NCBI GenBank assembly: GCA_039944855.1
Contig: JBDUXZ010000005.1
Span: 62,001-126,000 of the forward strand
Source: Rhodothermales bacterium
GTDB lineage: Bacteria; Bacteroidota; Rhodothermia; Rhodothermales; JANQRZ01
Direction: 5' to 3'
Length of the DNA: 64,000 nt
The notes under the pieces were generated by a model. It saw nothing but the letters and a program-made list of their open reading frames with translations, ran no database searches and had not been told where the DNA came from. A program made the position numbers and the translations under genes. The stretch's first letter is position 1; every line of letters starts with the position of its first letter. Of the stretch, positions 49,802 through 59,766 are shown piece after piece.

Positions 49802-49858
49802 AGCCGGAGGGGGTGCGAGGAGAGGGTGTTGACCTCCGCAACATAAACGTCGGCCCCG

Positions 49859-50362
49859 CTACGGACCAACCCCACGCGCCGCGTCCGATATCCCCGCTGG
49901 CGCAGTCGTCCGAGCCGAGACCGACCGGGCGAAGACGAACCCCGCGGCGACCCCGAACCACACCCCCGTGACGACGCGGACGGCGACCGTGTTCGTCCAC
50001 AATCCGAGCACGTCGCCGGTCCAGTCGATGGCAGCCGGCAGCGTCGCTGCCAGCAGCAGCCAGCGGTCGTACCGTGCCCACGCATTCGCCCGGTCGCGCA
50101 GCGCGGGGAGGGCGAGCACGCCGAGCGCGAGGCCGAGGTAGATCCCCGTGCAGCGGTGGCAGACGGCGAAGGGCACGCCGCCCACCGCGAACGACCGTTC
50201 CGCGAGTTGATGGCAGAGCGGCGCGAACCCCGCCCGAAGCACGGCCGCTGCCGAGCCGACGAACGGTGGGAGCACAGCGCCGACGAGCAGCGTGAGCGTC
50301 GCCGCGAGCGCGAGCGCCCATGCGGCGGCGCTCCATTTCGTATCGCTTAACGCACTCTTCAT
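49859..50362 (-). CDS. DUF2085 membrane protein
   Basis: A 167-residue protein with the DUF2085 signature FAPLCHQLAERSF...VPFAVCHRCTGIYLGLALGV, where the CHQ and CxRCTG cysteines and histidines may bind a metal, and four membrane spans. The ATG at 50362 is chosen because one at 50416 would fall inside the CIRCE element. The gene diverges from groES. Function is unknown. Confidence 0.83.
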   Translation of the reverse strand: MKSALSDTKWSAAAWALALAATLTLLVGAVLPPFVGSAAAVLRAGFAPLCHQLAERSFAVGGVPFAVCHRCTGIYLGLALGVLALPALRDRANAWARYDRWLLLAATLPAAIDWTGDVLGLWTNTVAVRVVTGVWFGVAAGFVFARSVSARTTAPAGISDAARGVGP

Positions 50363-50402
50363 TCTGCGCTCGAATCCTCCTGATGGACGCTCGGTATCAG
50401 CA

Positions 50403-50429
50403 CTGGCACTCGGCACCGTCGAGTGCTAA
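50403..50429 (+). promoter_or_regulatory. CIRCE element (HrcA operator) of groES-groEL
   Basis: Left arm CTGGCACTC (50403-50411), 9-base spacer, right arm GAGTGCTAA (50421-50429). The canonical CIRCE is TTAGCACTC-N9-GAGTGCTAA, so the right arm is perfect and the left has two or three changes. TAAAATTTTG (50427-50436) overlaps it as a plausible -7 element, so bound HrcA would block the promoter. hrcA itself is outside the window. Confidence 0.9.
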
Positions 50430-50480
50430 AATTTTGCAATCCCCTGTTCGTCCCCCATCCATTTCAAGCCCCAACACACC

Positions 50481-50774
50481 ATGGCCATCAGCATCACGCC
50501 GCTCGCCGACCGCGTCGTCGTCCAGCCGCAAGCAGCCGAAGAGAAGACCGCCGGCGGTCTCATCATCCCCGATACTGCGAAGGAGAAGCCGCAGAAAGGC
50601 ACCGTCCTCGCCGTCGGTCCCGGCAAAGTCGAGAACGGCACCAAGATCGACATGACGGTCAAGGAGGGCGACACCGTCCTCTACGGCAAGTACGCCGGCA
50701 CCGAGATCAACGTCGACGGCGACGACGTTATGATCATGCGCGAGAGCGACATCCTCGGCGTCGTCAAAGGATAA
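50481..50774 (+). CDS. groES: Co-chaperonin GroES
   Basis: A 97-residue Gro[22 protein letters not shown], the mobile loop [48 protein letters not shown] and the terminal [10 protein letters not shown]. It caps the GroEL folding chamber. It leads the operon; groEL begins 58 bases after. Regulation is by the CIRCE element at 50403-50429. Confidence 0.97.
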   Translation: MAISITPLADRVVVQPQAAEEKTAGGLIIPDTAKEKPQKGTVLAVGPGKVENGTKIDMTVKEGDTVLYGKYAGTEINVDGDDVMIMRESDILGVVKG

Positions 50775-50817
50775 GCCGAAGGCGCTGCCCGCTCCACCCA
50801 CGCACCCTAGCACCTGA

Positions 50818-52476
<1,659 letters not shown>

Positions 52477-52505
52477 GCCCGCGCCAACGCGCAGCACGAC
52501 CTACG

Positions 52506-52539
52506 GGGCGGCTTCCTTCGCGGAGGCCGCCCTTTTTTT
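52506..52539 (+). terminator. Rho-independent terminator of groES-groEL
   Basis: An 11-bp stem (52506-52516 GGGCGGCTTCC with 52522-52532 GGAGGCCGCCC, one wobble) with loop TTCGC, followed by seven T (52533-52539). It lies 30 bases after the groEL stop. Confidence 0.92.
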
Positions 52540-52571
52540 GGGGACCAGGCGTGGTGCCATTCCCGGCCAGG

Positions 52572-52595
52572 TCGACCACACGGGGTCGCCCCTAC
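52572..52595. repeat. Short intergenic repeat, copy 2 (CGACCACA type)
   Basis: TCGACCACACGGGGTCGCCC followed by CTAC; close match to 3112-3137. Located between groEL and the heme A synthase gene. Confidence 0.55.
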
Positions 52596-52704
52596 CGGCT
52601 GTCGACTCTGAGCGACGGATCGGCAATTTTGTGTGACACCGGATGCGAGGCGGAACCGAGACCGCGCGCTGGGTTACCTCCCCTGCCACCCACCGACCCG
52701 CCCG

Positions 52705-53637
52705 ATGGACGACCGCCACCGCTATTTCAGCCGCTACGCCTGGGGCGTGCTCGCTTATAATATCCTCGTCATCCTGTGGGGCGGGTTCGTCCGCGCCACC
52801 GGCTCCGGCGCTGGATGCGGCGACCACTGGCCGCTGTGCAACGGCGACGTCATCCCACGCGAGGCCGCGACGGCGACGATCATCGAGTTCGCCCACCGGA
52901 TCACGAGCGGGATCGCGCTCCTCAGCGTCGTGGTGCTGATCGTGTGGGCTTACCGGCTGTACCCGCGCGGGCACCGGGTCCGGCTTGTGGCGGCGTTCAG
53001 CATGGGGCTGATGGTGCTCGAAGCGCTCATCGGCGCGGGCCTCGTGCTGTTGCAGTACGTCGCGTACAACGTGTCGGTGGCGCGGGGCTACTGGATGGCA
53101 GCGCACCTCTTCAACACGTTCCTGCTCCTCGCTGCGATCACGCTGACGGCGTGGACGGCCTCGGGCGGCAGCCTGCCCCGGTTCCGGCGGAGCGGCCCGC
53201 TCGGCATTGCGCTCGGCGTGACGCTCGGCAGCGTGCTCGTCCTCGGCGTCAGCGGGGCCGTCACCGCGCTCGGCGACACGCTCACGCTCGGCGGCGGCAT
53301 CGATCCGGCGTCGGACCCGATCGTGGCGGCACTCGTCGGGTTGCGGATCTATCACCCGCTCCTCGCGCTCCTCGTCGGCGTCGGGGTGGCAGTCGTGGCC
53401 GTGATGGGGCGGCGCAGCGCGCACCCGCTTGCCCGCGTATTCGGGTTCGGCGTGCTCGGGCTCTACCTCGTCAACCTCTCGATCGGGCTCGTCAACGTGT
53501 GGCTGCGGGCGCCGGTAGAGGTGCAGATCCTCCACCTCCTCGTGACGGACCTGATCTGGATCGGGCTCGTGCTCTTCGCGGCGGCGGCGCTGGGTGAGCC
53601 GGAGCGCGAGCCCGAGCGGCGGCTGCATTCGGCGTAG
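52705..53637 (+). CDS. ctaA: Heme A synthase (COX15/CtaA)
   Basis: A 310-residue protein with eight predicted spans and the heme-ligand motifs: EFAHRITSG (His64), MAAHLFNTFLLL, YHPLLALLVGVG and LHLLVTDLIWIG. The first external loop carries the paired cysteines Cys38 and Cys45 (GSGAGCGDHWPLCNGD), as in B. subtilis CtaA. It hydroxylates heme O to heme A for cytochrome oxidase. The upstream enzyme, heme O synthase, is encoded 3.5 kb away at 57112-58080, and no cytochrome oxidase subunit gene is in the window. Confidence 0.92.
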   Translation: MDDRHRYFSRYAWGVLAYNILVILWGGFVRATGSGAGCGDHWPLCNGDVIPREAATATIIEFAHRITSGIALLSVVVLIVWAYRLYPRGHRVRLVAAFSMGLMVLEALIGAGLVLLQYVAYNVSVARGYWMAAHLFNTFLLLAAITLTAWTASGGSLPRFRRSGPLGIALGVTLGSVLVLGVSGAVTALGDTLTLGGGIDPASDPIVAALVGLRIYHPLLALLVGVGVAVVAVMGRRSAHPLARVFGFGVLGLYLVNLSIGLVNVWLRAPVEVQILHLLVTDLIWIGLVLFAAAALGEPEREPERRLHSA

Positions 53638-53759
53638 AATCTTACGCCCGGCGTTCTTAGCTTGGCCGATCCGCTCGCGTGTGGCGCGACGGGTGCAACC
53701 TCGTCCCGTTCTCTCCGAATAGCGGACACCGTCCCGTTCCCACGCTACCCGAACGTCCC

Positions 53760-55487
53760 ATGCCGAGCTTTCGCCTCCGCCCGCTGTCGCTCCTGCTTCT
53801 CGTCCTCGTCCTCGTCCAGCCTGCAGCGGCGCAGACGAAGGCCCAGCGGATGGATACCCTGCTGACGCGGTACCACGAGTTCGGTCAGCTCAACGGGAGC
53901 GTGCTCGCGGCGCAGGGCGGCGAGATCGTTTTCGCCAAGGGCTACGGCGACGCGAACATGGAGTGGGATATCCCGAACACGCCGGACACCCGCTTCCGCA
54001 TCGGCTCGGTGACGAAGCAGTTCACGGCCGCGCTCATCCTCCAACTCGTCGAGGAAGGCCGGATCGACCTCGAAGCGCACATCTCCGACCACATCACGGA
54101 CTATCCGGCCGAGTCCGGCAACAAGGTCACGATCCACCACCTCCTCACGCACACGTCCGGCATCCCGAGCTACACCAGCCTGCCCGACTTCTTCGCGTCG
54201 ATCAGTCGCACGCCGTACGAGCCGCTCGACTTCCTCTCGGTGTTCTCCGAACTGGACCTGGAGTTCGAGCCCGGCACGAGTTGGAACTACAGCAACTCGG
54301 GCTACTTCCTGCTCGGCGTGATCATCGAGGTCGTGACCGGCCGGTCCTACGACGAGGTATTGCAAGCACGCATCCTCGATCCGTTCGGACTCGCGAACAC
54401 TGGCTACGACCACTTCGGCGAGATCATCGAGCGCCGCGCAGCCGGGTACGTCCGGGTCGGGAGCGCCTACGAGAACGCGCCCTACCTCGACTCCAGCCTG
54501 CCCTACGCGGCGGGGATGATGTACTCGACGGTGGGCGACCTGCTGACGTGGAACCGCGCACTCCACAGCGGCGCCGTCTTCGCGAAGCCCGAGACGCTAA
54601 CGAAGATGACGACGCCGTACGCCTCGGACTACGGCTACGGCGTGGGCATCCAGGCCGCCACGGTGGGCGACCTCTCCGTCCCCACGATCCGCCACAGCGG
54701 CGGGATCAACGGCTTCTCATCCCAGCTCTGGTACATGCCCGACGGGGACTACACGATCGCCGTGCTCGACAACACCAACGGCGACTCCGGCCGCATCGCC
54801 GACGTCGTCGCCCGCATCCTCTACGATCAGCCCGCCTCGGGTCCGAAATGGCCAATCTCGACGGTGCTCTCGGCCGTGATCGACGCCGAGGGGATCGACG
54901 CGGCCGAGGCGCGCTACCGGGACCTCAAAGCGAACGCGCCCGACGACTACGATTTCCAGGAGGGAGAACTCAACCGGCTCGGCTACGACTACCTCCGCCG
55001 CGACGAGGTGGAGACGGCCATCCGCATCTTCCAGCTCAACATCGAGGCCTATCCCGAAGCGTCGAACCCCTACGACAGCCTCGGCGAGGCCTACGCGAAA
55101 GCGGGCGAGAACGACCTCGCTATCGAGAACTACCGGAAGGCCCTTGCCCTCAACCCCGGCATGCTCAGCGCCCGCGAAGCGCTCGAGCGGCTCGGCGTCG
55201 AGGTCGAGCGCGAGGTCGTCCGCGTGCCCAACGAGGTGCTTGAGCGCTACGTCGGCCGGTACGAGATACAGCCGACGTTCGCCATCGAGGTGACGAAGAA
55301 CGGCAGCCAACTCTACGCGCAGGCGACGGGGCAGGGCCGGTTCGAGATCTTCCCGTCGGCCGAGGACGAGTTCTACCTCACCGTCGTCGATGCGCAGATC
55401 ACGTTCAACCGGAACGCCGACGGCGAGGTGGAGAGCCTGACGCTGCACCAGAACGGCCAGCACATGCCCGCCCCGAAGGTCGAGTAG
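53760..55487 (+). CDS. Exported class C beta-lactamase-fold serine hydrolase with TPR and C-terminal beta domain
   Basis: A 575-residue protein. After a signal peptide (LSLLLLVLVLVQPAAAQ) it has the serine hydrolase fold with Ser83 and Lys86 (IGSVTKQFTAAL), Tyr177 and Asn179 (WNYSNSGYFLLG) and His312 (RHSGGINGFSS), the third box. This is followed by a TPR section (about residues 390-480, NPYDSLGEAYAKAGENDLAI) and a C-terminal strand-rich domain (about 490-575, like DUF3471). Such proteins are usually D-aminopeptidases, esterases or peptidoglycan hydrolases, and the beta-lactamase label refers to fold only. The substrate is not predictable. A TAGCTTGG box lies at 53658-53665. Confidence 0.88.
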   Translation: MPSFRLRPLSLLLLVLVLVQPAAAQTKAQRMDTLLTRYHEFGQLNGSVLAAQGGEIVFAKGYGDANMEWDIPNTPDTRFRIGSVTKQFTAALILQLVEEGRIDLEAHISDHITDYPAESGNKVTIHHLLTHTSGIPSYTSLPDFFASISRTPYEPLDFLSVFSELDLEFEPGTSWNYSNSGYFLLGVIIEVVTGRSYDEVLQARILDPFGLANTGYDHFGEIIERRAAGYVRVGSAYENAPYLDSSLPYAAGMMYSTVGDLLTWNRALHSGAVFAKPETLTKMTTPYASDYGYGVGIQAATVGDLSVPTIRHSGGINGFSSQLWYMPDGDYTIAVLDNTNGDSGRIADVVARILYDQPASGPKWPISTVLSAVIDAEGIDAAEARYRDLKANAPDDYDFQEGELNRLGYDYLRRDEVETAIRIFQLNIEAYPEASNPYDSLGEAYAKAGENDLAIENYRKALALNPGMLSAREALERLGVEVEREVVRVPNEVLERYVGRYEIQPTFAIEVTKNGSQLYAQATGQGRFEIFPSAEDEFYLTVVDAQITFNRNADGEVESLTLHQNGQHMPAPKVE

Positions 55488-55531
55488 CTACCGGGCGGCA
55501 CCGGCCCGGCTTCGAGGCTTGCCGCGCCGCG

Positions 55532-56902
55532 TCAGACAGCCTGCTGGAGTTCCCCTTTGAACCGCTCGGCGAGGGCTTCGGCCTCCTCGCGCGTCCGCGC
55601 CTCGGTGTAGATCCGCACGATGGGCTCGGTGTTCGACGTGCGGAGGTGGACCCAGCCCTCGTCGAAGTCGATCTTCACGCCGTCGACGGTCGAGATCCGC
55701 TCGTCGGCGTACTTCTCCGCGAGCGCGCCGAGGAGGGCGCCGGCGTCGAGCCCGTCGAGCGGGAGCTTGTTTTTGGAGATGTGGTACGTCGGGTAGCCCG
55801 CGCCGATCTCCGAGAGCGACTGCCCCGTCTCGGCCAGGAATTGGAGGACGAGCGCGGACCCGGCGAGCGCGTCGCGGCCGTAGTGGAGCCCCGCGAGGAT
55901 CACGCCGCCGTTGCCCTCGCCGCCGAGCACGGCGTCGTTCGCCCGCATCGCCTCGACGACGTTCACTTCGCCGACGGCCGAGCGGTGCACGGGCTGGTCG
56001 AACCGCGCCATCACGTCCTCGATCAGCCGCGACGACGAGAGGTTCGTGGCGAACGGGCCGGGCTGCTTCCGCATCAGGAAATCGGCGGCGACGACCTGCG
56101 TCCGCTCCTCGCCGAAGAACGTCCCGCCGTCGGCGATGAGCGCGAGCCGGTCGGCGTCGGGGTCCACGACGAGCCCGAGGTCGGCGCCGCGCTCGGCGAC
56201 GAGCCGCGTGGTGTCTTCGAGGTGTTCCGGCAGCGGTTCGGCCGCGTGCGCGAAGCGGCCCGTCGGCTCGCCGTTGACGACGTGGATATTCTCCGGCCTC
56301 ACGCCGAGCGCTTCGAGGAGGGCCGGCAGCGCGATCCCGCCGACCGAGTTGATCCCGTCGACGACGATGCGGAAGTCGCGCGCCGCGATCGCCTCGGGGT
56401 CGATGTACGGGAGGGCGAGGATCTGTTCGATGTGGTACGGCAGGAAGTCCGCCTCGCGGTACGCGCCGATCTGGTCGTAAGCGACGGTGAAGTCGTCGCC
56501 GCTCTCGGCACGGTCGATCACAGCCTGGCCGTCGGCGGCGGAGAGGAATTCGCCGCGCTCGTTGAGGAGCTTCAGCGCGTTCCACTCGGCGGGATTGTGG
56601 GAGGCGGAGAGGATGATGCCGCCGTCGGCCTCCTCCTTCAGCACGCCCATCTCGACTGTCGGCGTGGTGGAGAGCCCCGCGTCGATGACGTGGCAGCCGA
56701 CGCTCTGCAGCGTGGCGGCGACGATCCGGCTGCACACCTCGCCCGTCACGCGCCCATCGCGCCCGACGACGACCGTGGGCTGCCGGCGGGTCCGGTCGCG
56801 CAGCCAAGCTCCGTAGGCCGAGGCGTAGTTGACGAGCGTGGACGGGCTGAGGCCGTCGCCGAAGACGCCACGAATGCCGGAGATGGAAACGATGAGGGGC
56901 AT
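55532..56902 (-). CDS. glmM: Phosphoglucosamine mutase (GlmM-type phosphohexomutase)
   Basis: A 456-residue alpha-D-phosphohexomutase: N-terminal SISGIRGVFG, catalytic serine Ser101 in GIILSASHNPAEWNALK, metal loop LGLVVDPDADRLALIADG, sugar-binding GEGNGGVILAGLHYGRD (GlmM-type GEGSGH-like) and the phosphate-binding RTSNTEPIVRIYTEA. It converts glucosamine-6-P to glucosamine-1-P for UDP-GlcNAc, or could act as phosphomannomutase; the GlmM assignment is by length and the G-E-G-N-G-G loop and is not certain. A TAGTTTC promoter element lies 42 bases upstream. Confidence 0.82.
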   Translation of the reverse strand: MPLIVSISGIRGVFGDGLSPSTLVNYASAYGAWLRDRTRRQPTVVVGRDGRVTGEVCSRIVAATLQSVGCHVIDAGLSTTPTVEMGVLKEEADGGIILSASHNPAEWNALKLLNERGEFLSAADGQAVIDRAESGDDFTVAYDQIGAYREADFLPYHIEQILALPYIDPEAIAARDFRIVVDGINSVGGIALPALLEALGVRPENIHVVNGEPTGRFAHAAEPLPEHLEDTTRLVAERGADLGLVVDPDADRLALIADGGTFFGEERTQVVAADFLMRKQPGPFATNLSSSRLIEDVMARFDQPVHRSAVGEVNVVEAMRANDAVLGGEGNGGVILAGLHYGRDALAGSALVLQFLAETGQSLSEIGAGYPTYHISKNKLPLDGLDAGALLGALAEKYADERISTVDGVKIDFDEGWVHLRTSNTEPIVRIYTEARTREEAEALAERFKGELQQAV

Positions 56903-56943
56903 GGGAGAGACCGACTGGAGAGAGGGAGCGGAGGAGCGGCCGG

Positions 56944-56950
56944 GAAACTA
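56944..56950 (-). promoter_or_regulatory. Predicted -7 element of glmM
   Basis: TAGTTTC on the reverse strand, 42 bases before the ATG at 56902, with a TTG about 17 bases further upstream. Confidence 0.4.
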
Positions 56951-57111
56951 CGGGCGATCCCCGCGCGCAACGCCTCTTAACGCCTGTTTAATGCGCCCGA
57001 TCCTCCTCATTAATTAACGGAACGGCCCCTCGCTCCTGTGGTTGATTACGCTCCGGCCAGGTCGGCGCCCCGTGCGCTGCTGCGGCCCGCCTCCCCGACC
57101 CTCGCGAGCGC

Positions 57112-58080
57112 ATGAGCACAGACGCCCACAGCCTGCCCCGCTCGCGCGGGGTCCTCTCCGCCCCCGTCCGTCGGATGCCCCCGCCCCCCTCGACCGGTTC
57201 CGTCACGCTCCGCGCCGCGCCCACGCGCGCTGCCGACCTCCGGGAGTTGCTCAAGCCCGGCATCAGCCTCTTCGTCGTCACGACGGCGGCGGCGGGCTAC
57301 CTCCTCGGCACGACGGCCGGCATCGACCTCGTCCGGCTCGTGGCGCTCCTCGCTGGGACGGCGCTGACGGCGGGCGGCAGCGGCGCGCTCAACCACTGGT
57401 GGGAGCGCGAGCACGACGCGAAGATGGAGCGGACGCAGGAGCGACCGCTCCCCACCGGCCGCGTCACCCCCGGCTTCGTGCTCGGCTACGGCCTTGCTAC
57501 GATCGCGCTCGGCCTCGCCCTGCTCCTCGCCTTCGTCAACCCCCTGACGACGGGGCTCGCTGTGGCTACGGCGTTCAGCTACCTCCTCATCTATACCCCG
57601 CTCAAGCGGCGCACGAAGTACAACACCCTCGTCGGTGCGGTGCCCGGCGCGCTCCCCGCCCTCGGCGGCTTCGCGGCGGCGACGGGGTCGCTCGGCGCGA
57701 CGGGCTGGGCCATCTTCGCGATCCTCTTCCTCTGGCAACTCCCCCACTTCTTCTCCCTCGCGTGGATGTACCGCGAGGACTACGCGCGCGGGGGCTTCGT
57801 GATGCTGCCCGTCGTCGAGCCTGACGGGCGCTCGACAGCGCTGCTTGCGCTCGGGGCGACGCTCGCGCTCCTCGTGGCCGGCGTCGTCCCGGCGGCGCTC
57901 GGCGCGGCGGGCTGGCTGTACCTCGTCGGGATGGGCGCGCTCGGCACGTGGTTCACGCTCCCCGCCTTCTCGTTCTACAACGAGCCCTCGCCCGAGCGGG
58001 CCCGCCGCCTCCTCCTCGCCTCGATCGTCTACGTCCCGACCTTCGTCACCCTCGTCATCGCCGACCACTTCCTGCTCTGA
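57112..58080 (+). CDS. ctaB: Heme O synthase (protoheme IX farnesyltransferase)
   Basis: A 322-residue UbiA-superfamily protein with about eight spans. The first Asp-rich motif is NHWWEREHDAKMERTQERPL (N-x-x-x-D and the downstream R-T-x-x-R-P-L typical of CyoE/CtaB), and WMYREDYARGGFVMLPVVEP follows. It adds a farnesyl group to heme B, giving the substrate of the heme A synthase at 52705-53637. The longer N-terminal tail (first 45 residues) is Pro-rich and variable. The first ATG is used; the true start could be slightly later. Confidence 0.95.
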   Translation: MSTDAHSLPRSRGVLSAPVRRMPPPPSTGSVTLRAAPTRAADLRELLKPGISLFVVTTAAAGYLLGTTAGIDLVRLVALLAGTALTAGGSGALNHWWEREHDAKMERTQERPLPTGRVTPGFVLGYGLATIALGLALLLAFVNPLTTGLAVATAFSYLLIYTPLKRRTKYNTLVGAVPGALPALGGFAAATGSLGATGWAIFAILFLWQLPHFFSLAWMYREDYARGGFVMLPVVEPDGRSTALLALGATLALLVAGVVPAALGAAGWLYLVGMGALGTWFTLPAFSFYNEPSPERARRLLLASIVYVPTFVTLVIADHFLL

Positions 58081-58082
58081 CG

Positions 58083-58679
58083 CTAAAAGTCCCGCTCGTG
58101 CAGCAGCGTGTAGGTGAACGTATTCCCGAAGGCCGCCGCGCCTTTCTCGCATACGCTCAGGAAGTAGTTGAACTGGAGCGGGTCGCACAGCACCTGGCAC
58201 CCGGCCGACCACCGGTCCACGTTCACGCTTTCGTTGAAGCGCGAGGCGCGGTGGATGTTGAGTTTGAACATGCCCGTGTCCTCCCGCCCCGACGCGTAGT
58301 CGATCACCCCGTCGCGGTTGTAATCGCGGATGACGGTGAGGGGGCTGTTCTGTTCGAGCGCTTTGTACCCCTTGTGCGTGCCGATACGGTACGCGCTCCG
58401 ATACTGCCCCTCCTTCAGCACCGCGGTCCCGAACGTGTTCATCGGGTTGCCGAGCCAGTAGACGCCGGGGTCCGTCGTCGCCGGGAAGGCCATGTAGATC
58501 CAGCGACCGTGCGAGCGGTAGAACACCGTCACCCAGTCGTCGAAGCGGTGCGGGACCATCGACCGGGTGCGGATGCCGACGAGGTTGAGGTCGAAGCCAC
58601 CGGGGTGCGCGTAGATTCGGTGGTTCTTCTCGCTCATCACGCGGAGCACGTCGTCGAGTTCGGGGCGGAAGTCAGCCAT
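58083..58679 (-). CDS. L,D-transpeptidase-like protein with a possible Ca-binding loop
   Basis: A 198-residue protein without a signal peptide. The C-terminal motif LNIHRASRFNESVNVDRWSAGCQVL has a His143 and Cys161 arranged as in YkuD-type L,D-transpeptidases (H...S-x-G-C). It also contains DYNRDGVIDYASGRED, an EF-hand/dockerin-like calcium loop. Similar proteins, from memory, occur in phages and Bacteroidota as hypothetical proteins. The absence of a signal sequence makes a cell-wall role uncertain. The start at 58679 is chosen because the upstream frame has no protein character. It diverges from the ABC transporter. Confidence 0.65.
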   Translation of the reverse strand: MADFRPELDDVLRVMSEKNHRIYAHPGGFDLNLVGIRTRSMVPHRFDDWVTVFYRSHGRWIYMAFPATTDPGVYWLGNPMNTFGTAVLKEGQYRSAYRIGTHKGYKALEQNSPLTVIRDYNRDGVIDYASGREDTGMFKLNIHRASRFNESVNVDRWSAGCQVLCDPLQFNYFLSVCEKGAAAFGNTFTYTLLHERDF

Positions 58680-58743
58680 GGGGTCGCGGGGAATTCGTGG
58701 AACGGGAGTACCGGAGACGAAGCGCCTCACCTTGCTAAGAATA

Positions 58744-59766
58744 ATGAAGTCTCGCCCACCGACAAGTCCTTTGGTTACAGAATCATCTCCTCCCGCCCTC
58801 GCCGTCCGCGACCTCGCCCACACCTACGGCGAGCACCGCGCCCTGGCCGGCCTCACGTTTGAGGTTGGATCCGGCGAGCTGTTCGGCCTCCTCGGCCCCA
58901 ACGGCGGCGGGAAGACGACGCTGTTCCGCATCGTGACGACGCTCATGCCGCCCTCGGCCGGGTCCGCCGCCGTGCTCGGCCACGACACCGCCGCCGAGCC
59001 TGAAGCCGTCCGCCGCAGCCTCGGCGTCGTCTTCCAGCAGCCCGCGCTCGACGCCGAGCTGACGGTCCGTGAGAACCTCCGCTTCCACGGTGTCCTCGTC
59101 GGCCTCGGCGGAAGCGTGCTCGACGCCCGCATCGGCGCGCTCCTCGACGTCTTCGGCCTCACCGACCGCGCGGGCGACCGCGTGAAGACCCTCTCCGGCG
59201 GTCTAACGCGCCGCGCCGATCTCGCCCGCGGCCTCCTTCACCGCCCCGCCCTCCTCCTCCTCGACGAGCCGACGACGGGCCTCGACCCGACGGCCCGCCG
59301 CGACCTCTGGGCCGCGCTCGCCCGCCTCCGCCGCGACGAAGGCACGACGATCGTCGTCGCCACGCACCTCATGGAAGAGGCCGCCCGCTGCGACCGCGTC
59401 GCGATTCTCGACCGGGGCCGCCTCGTCGCCCTCGGCGAGCCGGACACGCTGACGGCCGAACTCGGCGACGAGACGCTCTGGCTGGAATCGAAAGACGCCG
59501 ACGCCCTCGCCAATGCCCTCGGCGATCGGTTCGGGCTCGTCTCGCGGATCGTCGGCGCTGCGGTGATGGTCGAGGCCGACGACGCGCCCGCCGTGCTCGC
59601 CCGCGTCTACGCCGCGTTCCCGACACAGATCGACTCCGCCACCGTCCGCCGTCCCACGCTCGACGATGTGTTCGCCGCGCGGACCGGGCGAGGGTTTGAG
59701 GCCGAGGCTTCAGCGTCCGGCGCGGAGCAGGCCCCCGACTTCGAACCCCAACCCTCGACCACATGA
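58744..59766 (+). CDS. ABC exporter ATP-binding subunit
   Basis: A 340-residue ATPase: Walker A GPNGGGKTTLFRIV (residues 51-64), Q-loop VVFQQPALDAELTVRENL, signature LSGGLTRRADLARGL (LSGGL in place of LSGGQ), Walker B LLLLDEPTTGLDP and switch TTIVVATHLMEEAARCDRVA. The C-terminal extension (about residues 225-340) is typical of ABC-2 exporters such as the DrrA/Nod group. It pairs with the permease, which starts on ATGA overlapping its stop. The substrate is unknown. Confidence 0.93.
   Translation: MKSRPPTSPLVTESSPPALAVRDLAHTYGEHRALAGLTFEVGSGELFGLLGPNGGGKTTLFRIVTTLMPPSAGSAAVLGHDTAAEPEAVRRSLGVVFQQPALDAELTVRENLRFHGVLVGLGGSVLDARIGALLDVFGLTDRAGDRVKTLSGGLTRRADLARGLLHRPALLLLDEPTTGLDPTARRDLWAALARLRRDEGTTIVVATHLMEEAARCDRVAILDRGRLVALGEPDTLTAELGDETLWLESKDADALANALGDRFGLVSRIVGAAVMVEADDAPAVLARVYAAFPTQIDSATVRRPTLDDVFAARTGRGFEAEASASGAEQAPDFEPQPSTT

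Noticed and set aside
53760-55487. Beta-lactamase resistance gene
   Set aside because: Only the fold motifs are shared; TPR and C-terminal beta domains are typical of housekeeping serine hydrolases of this lineage.
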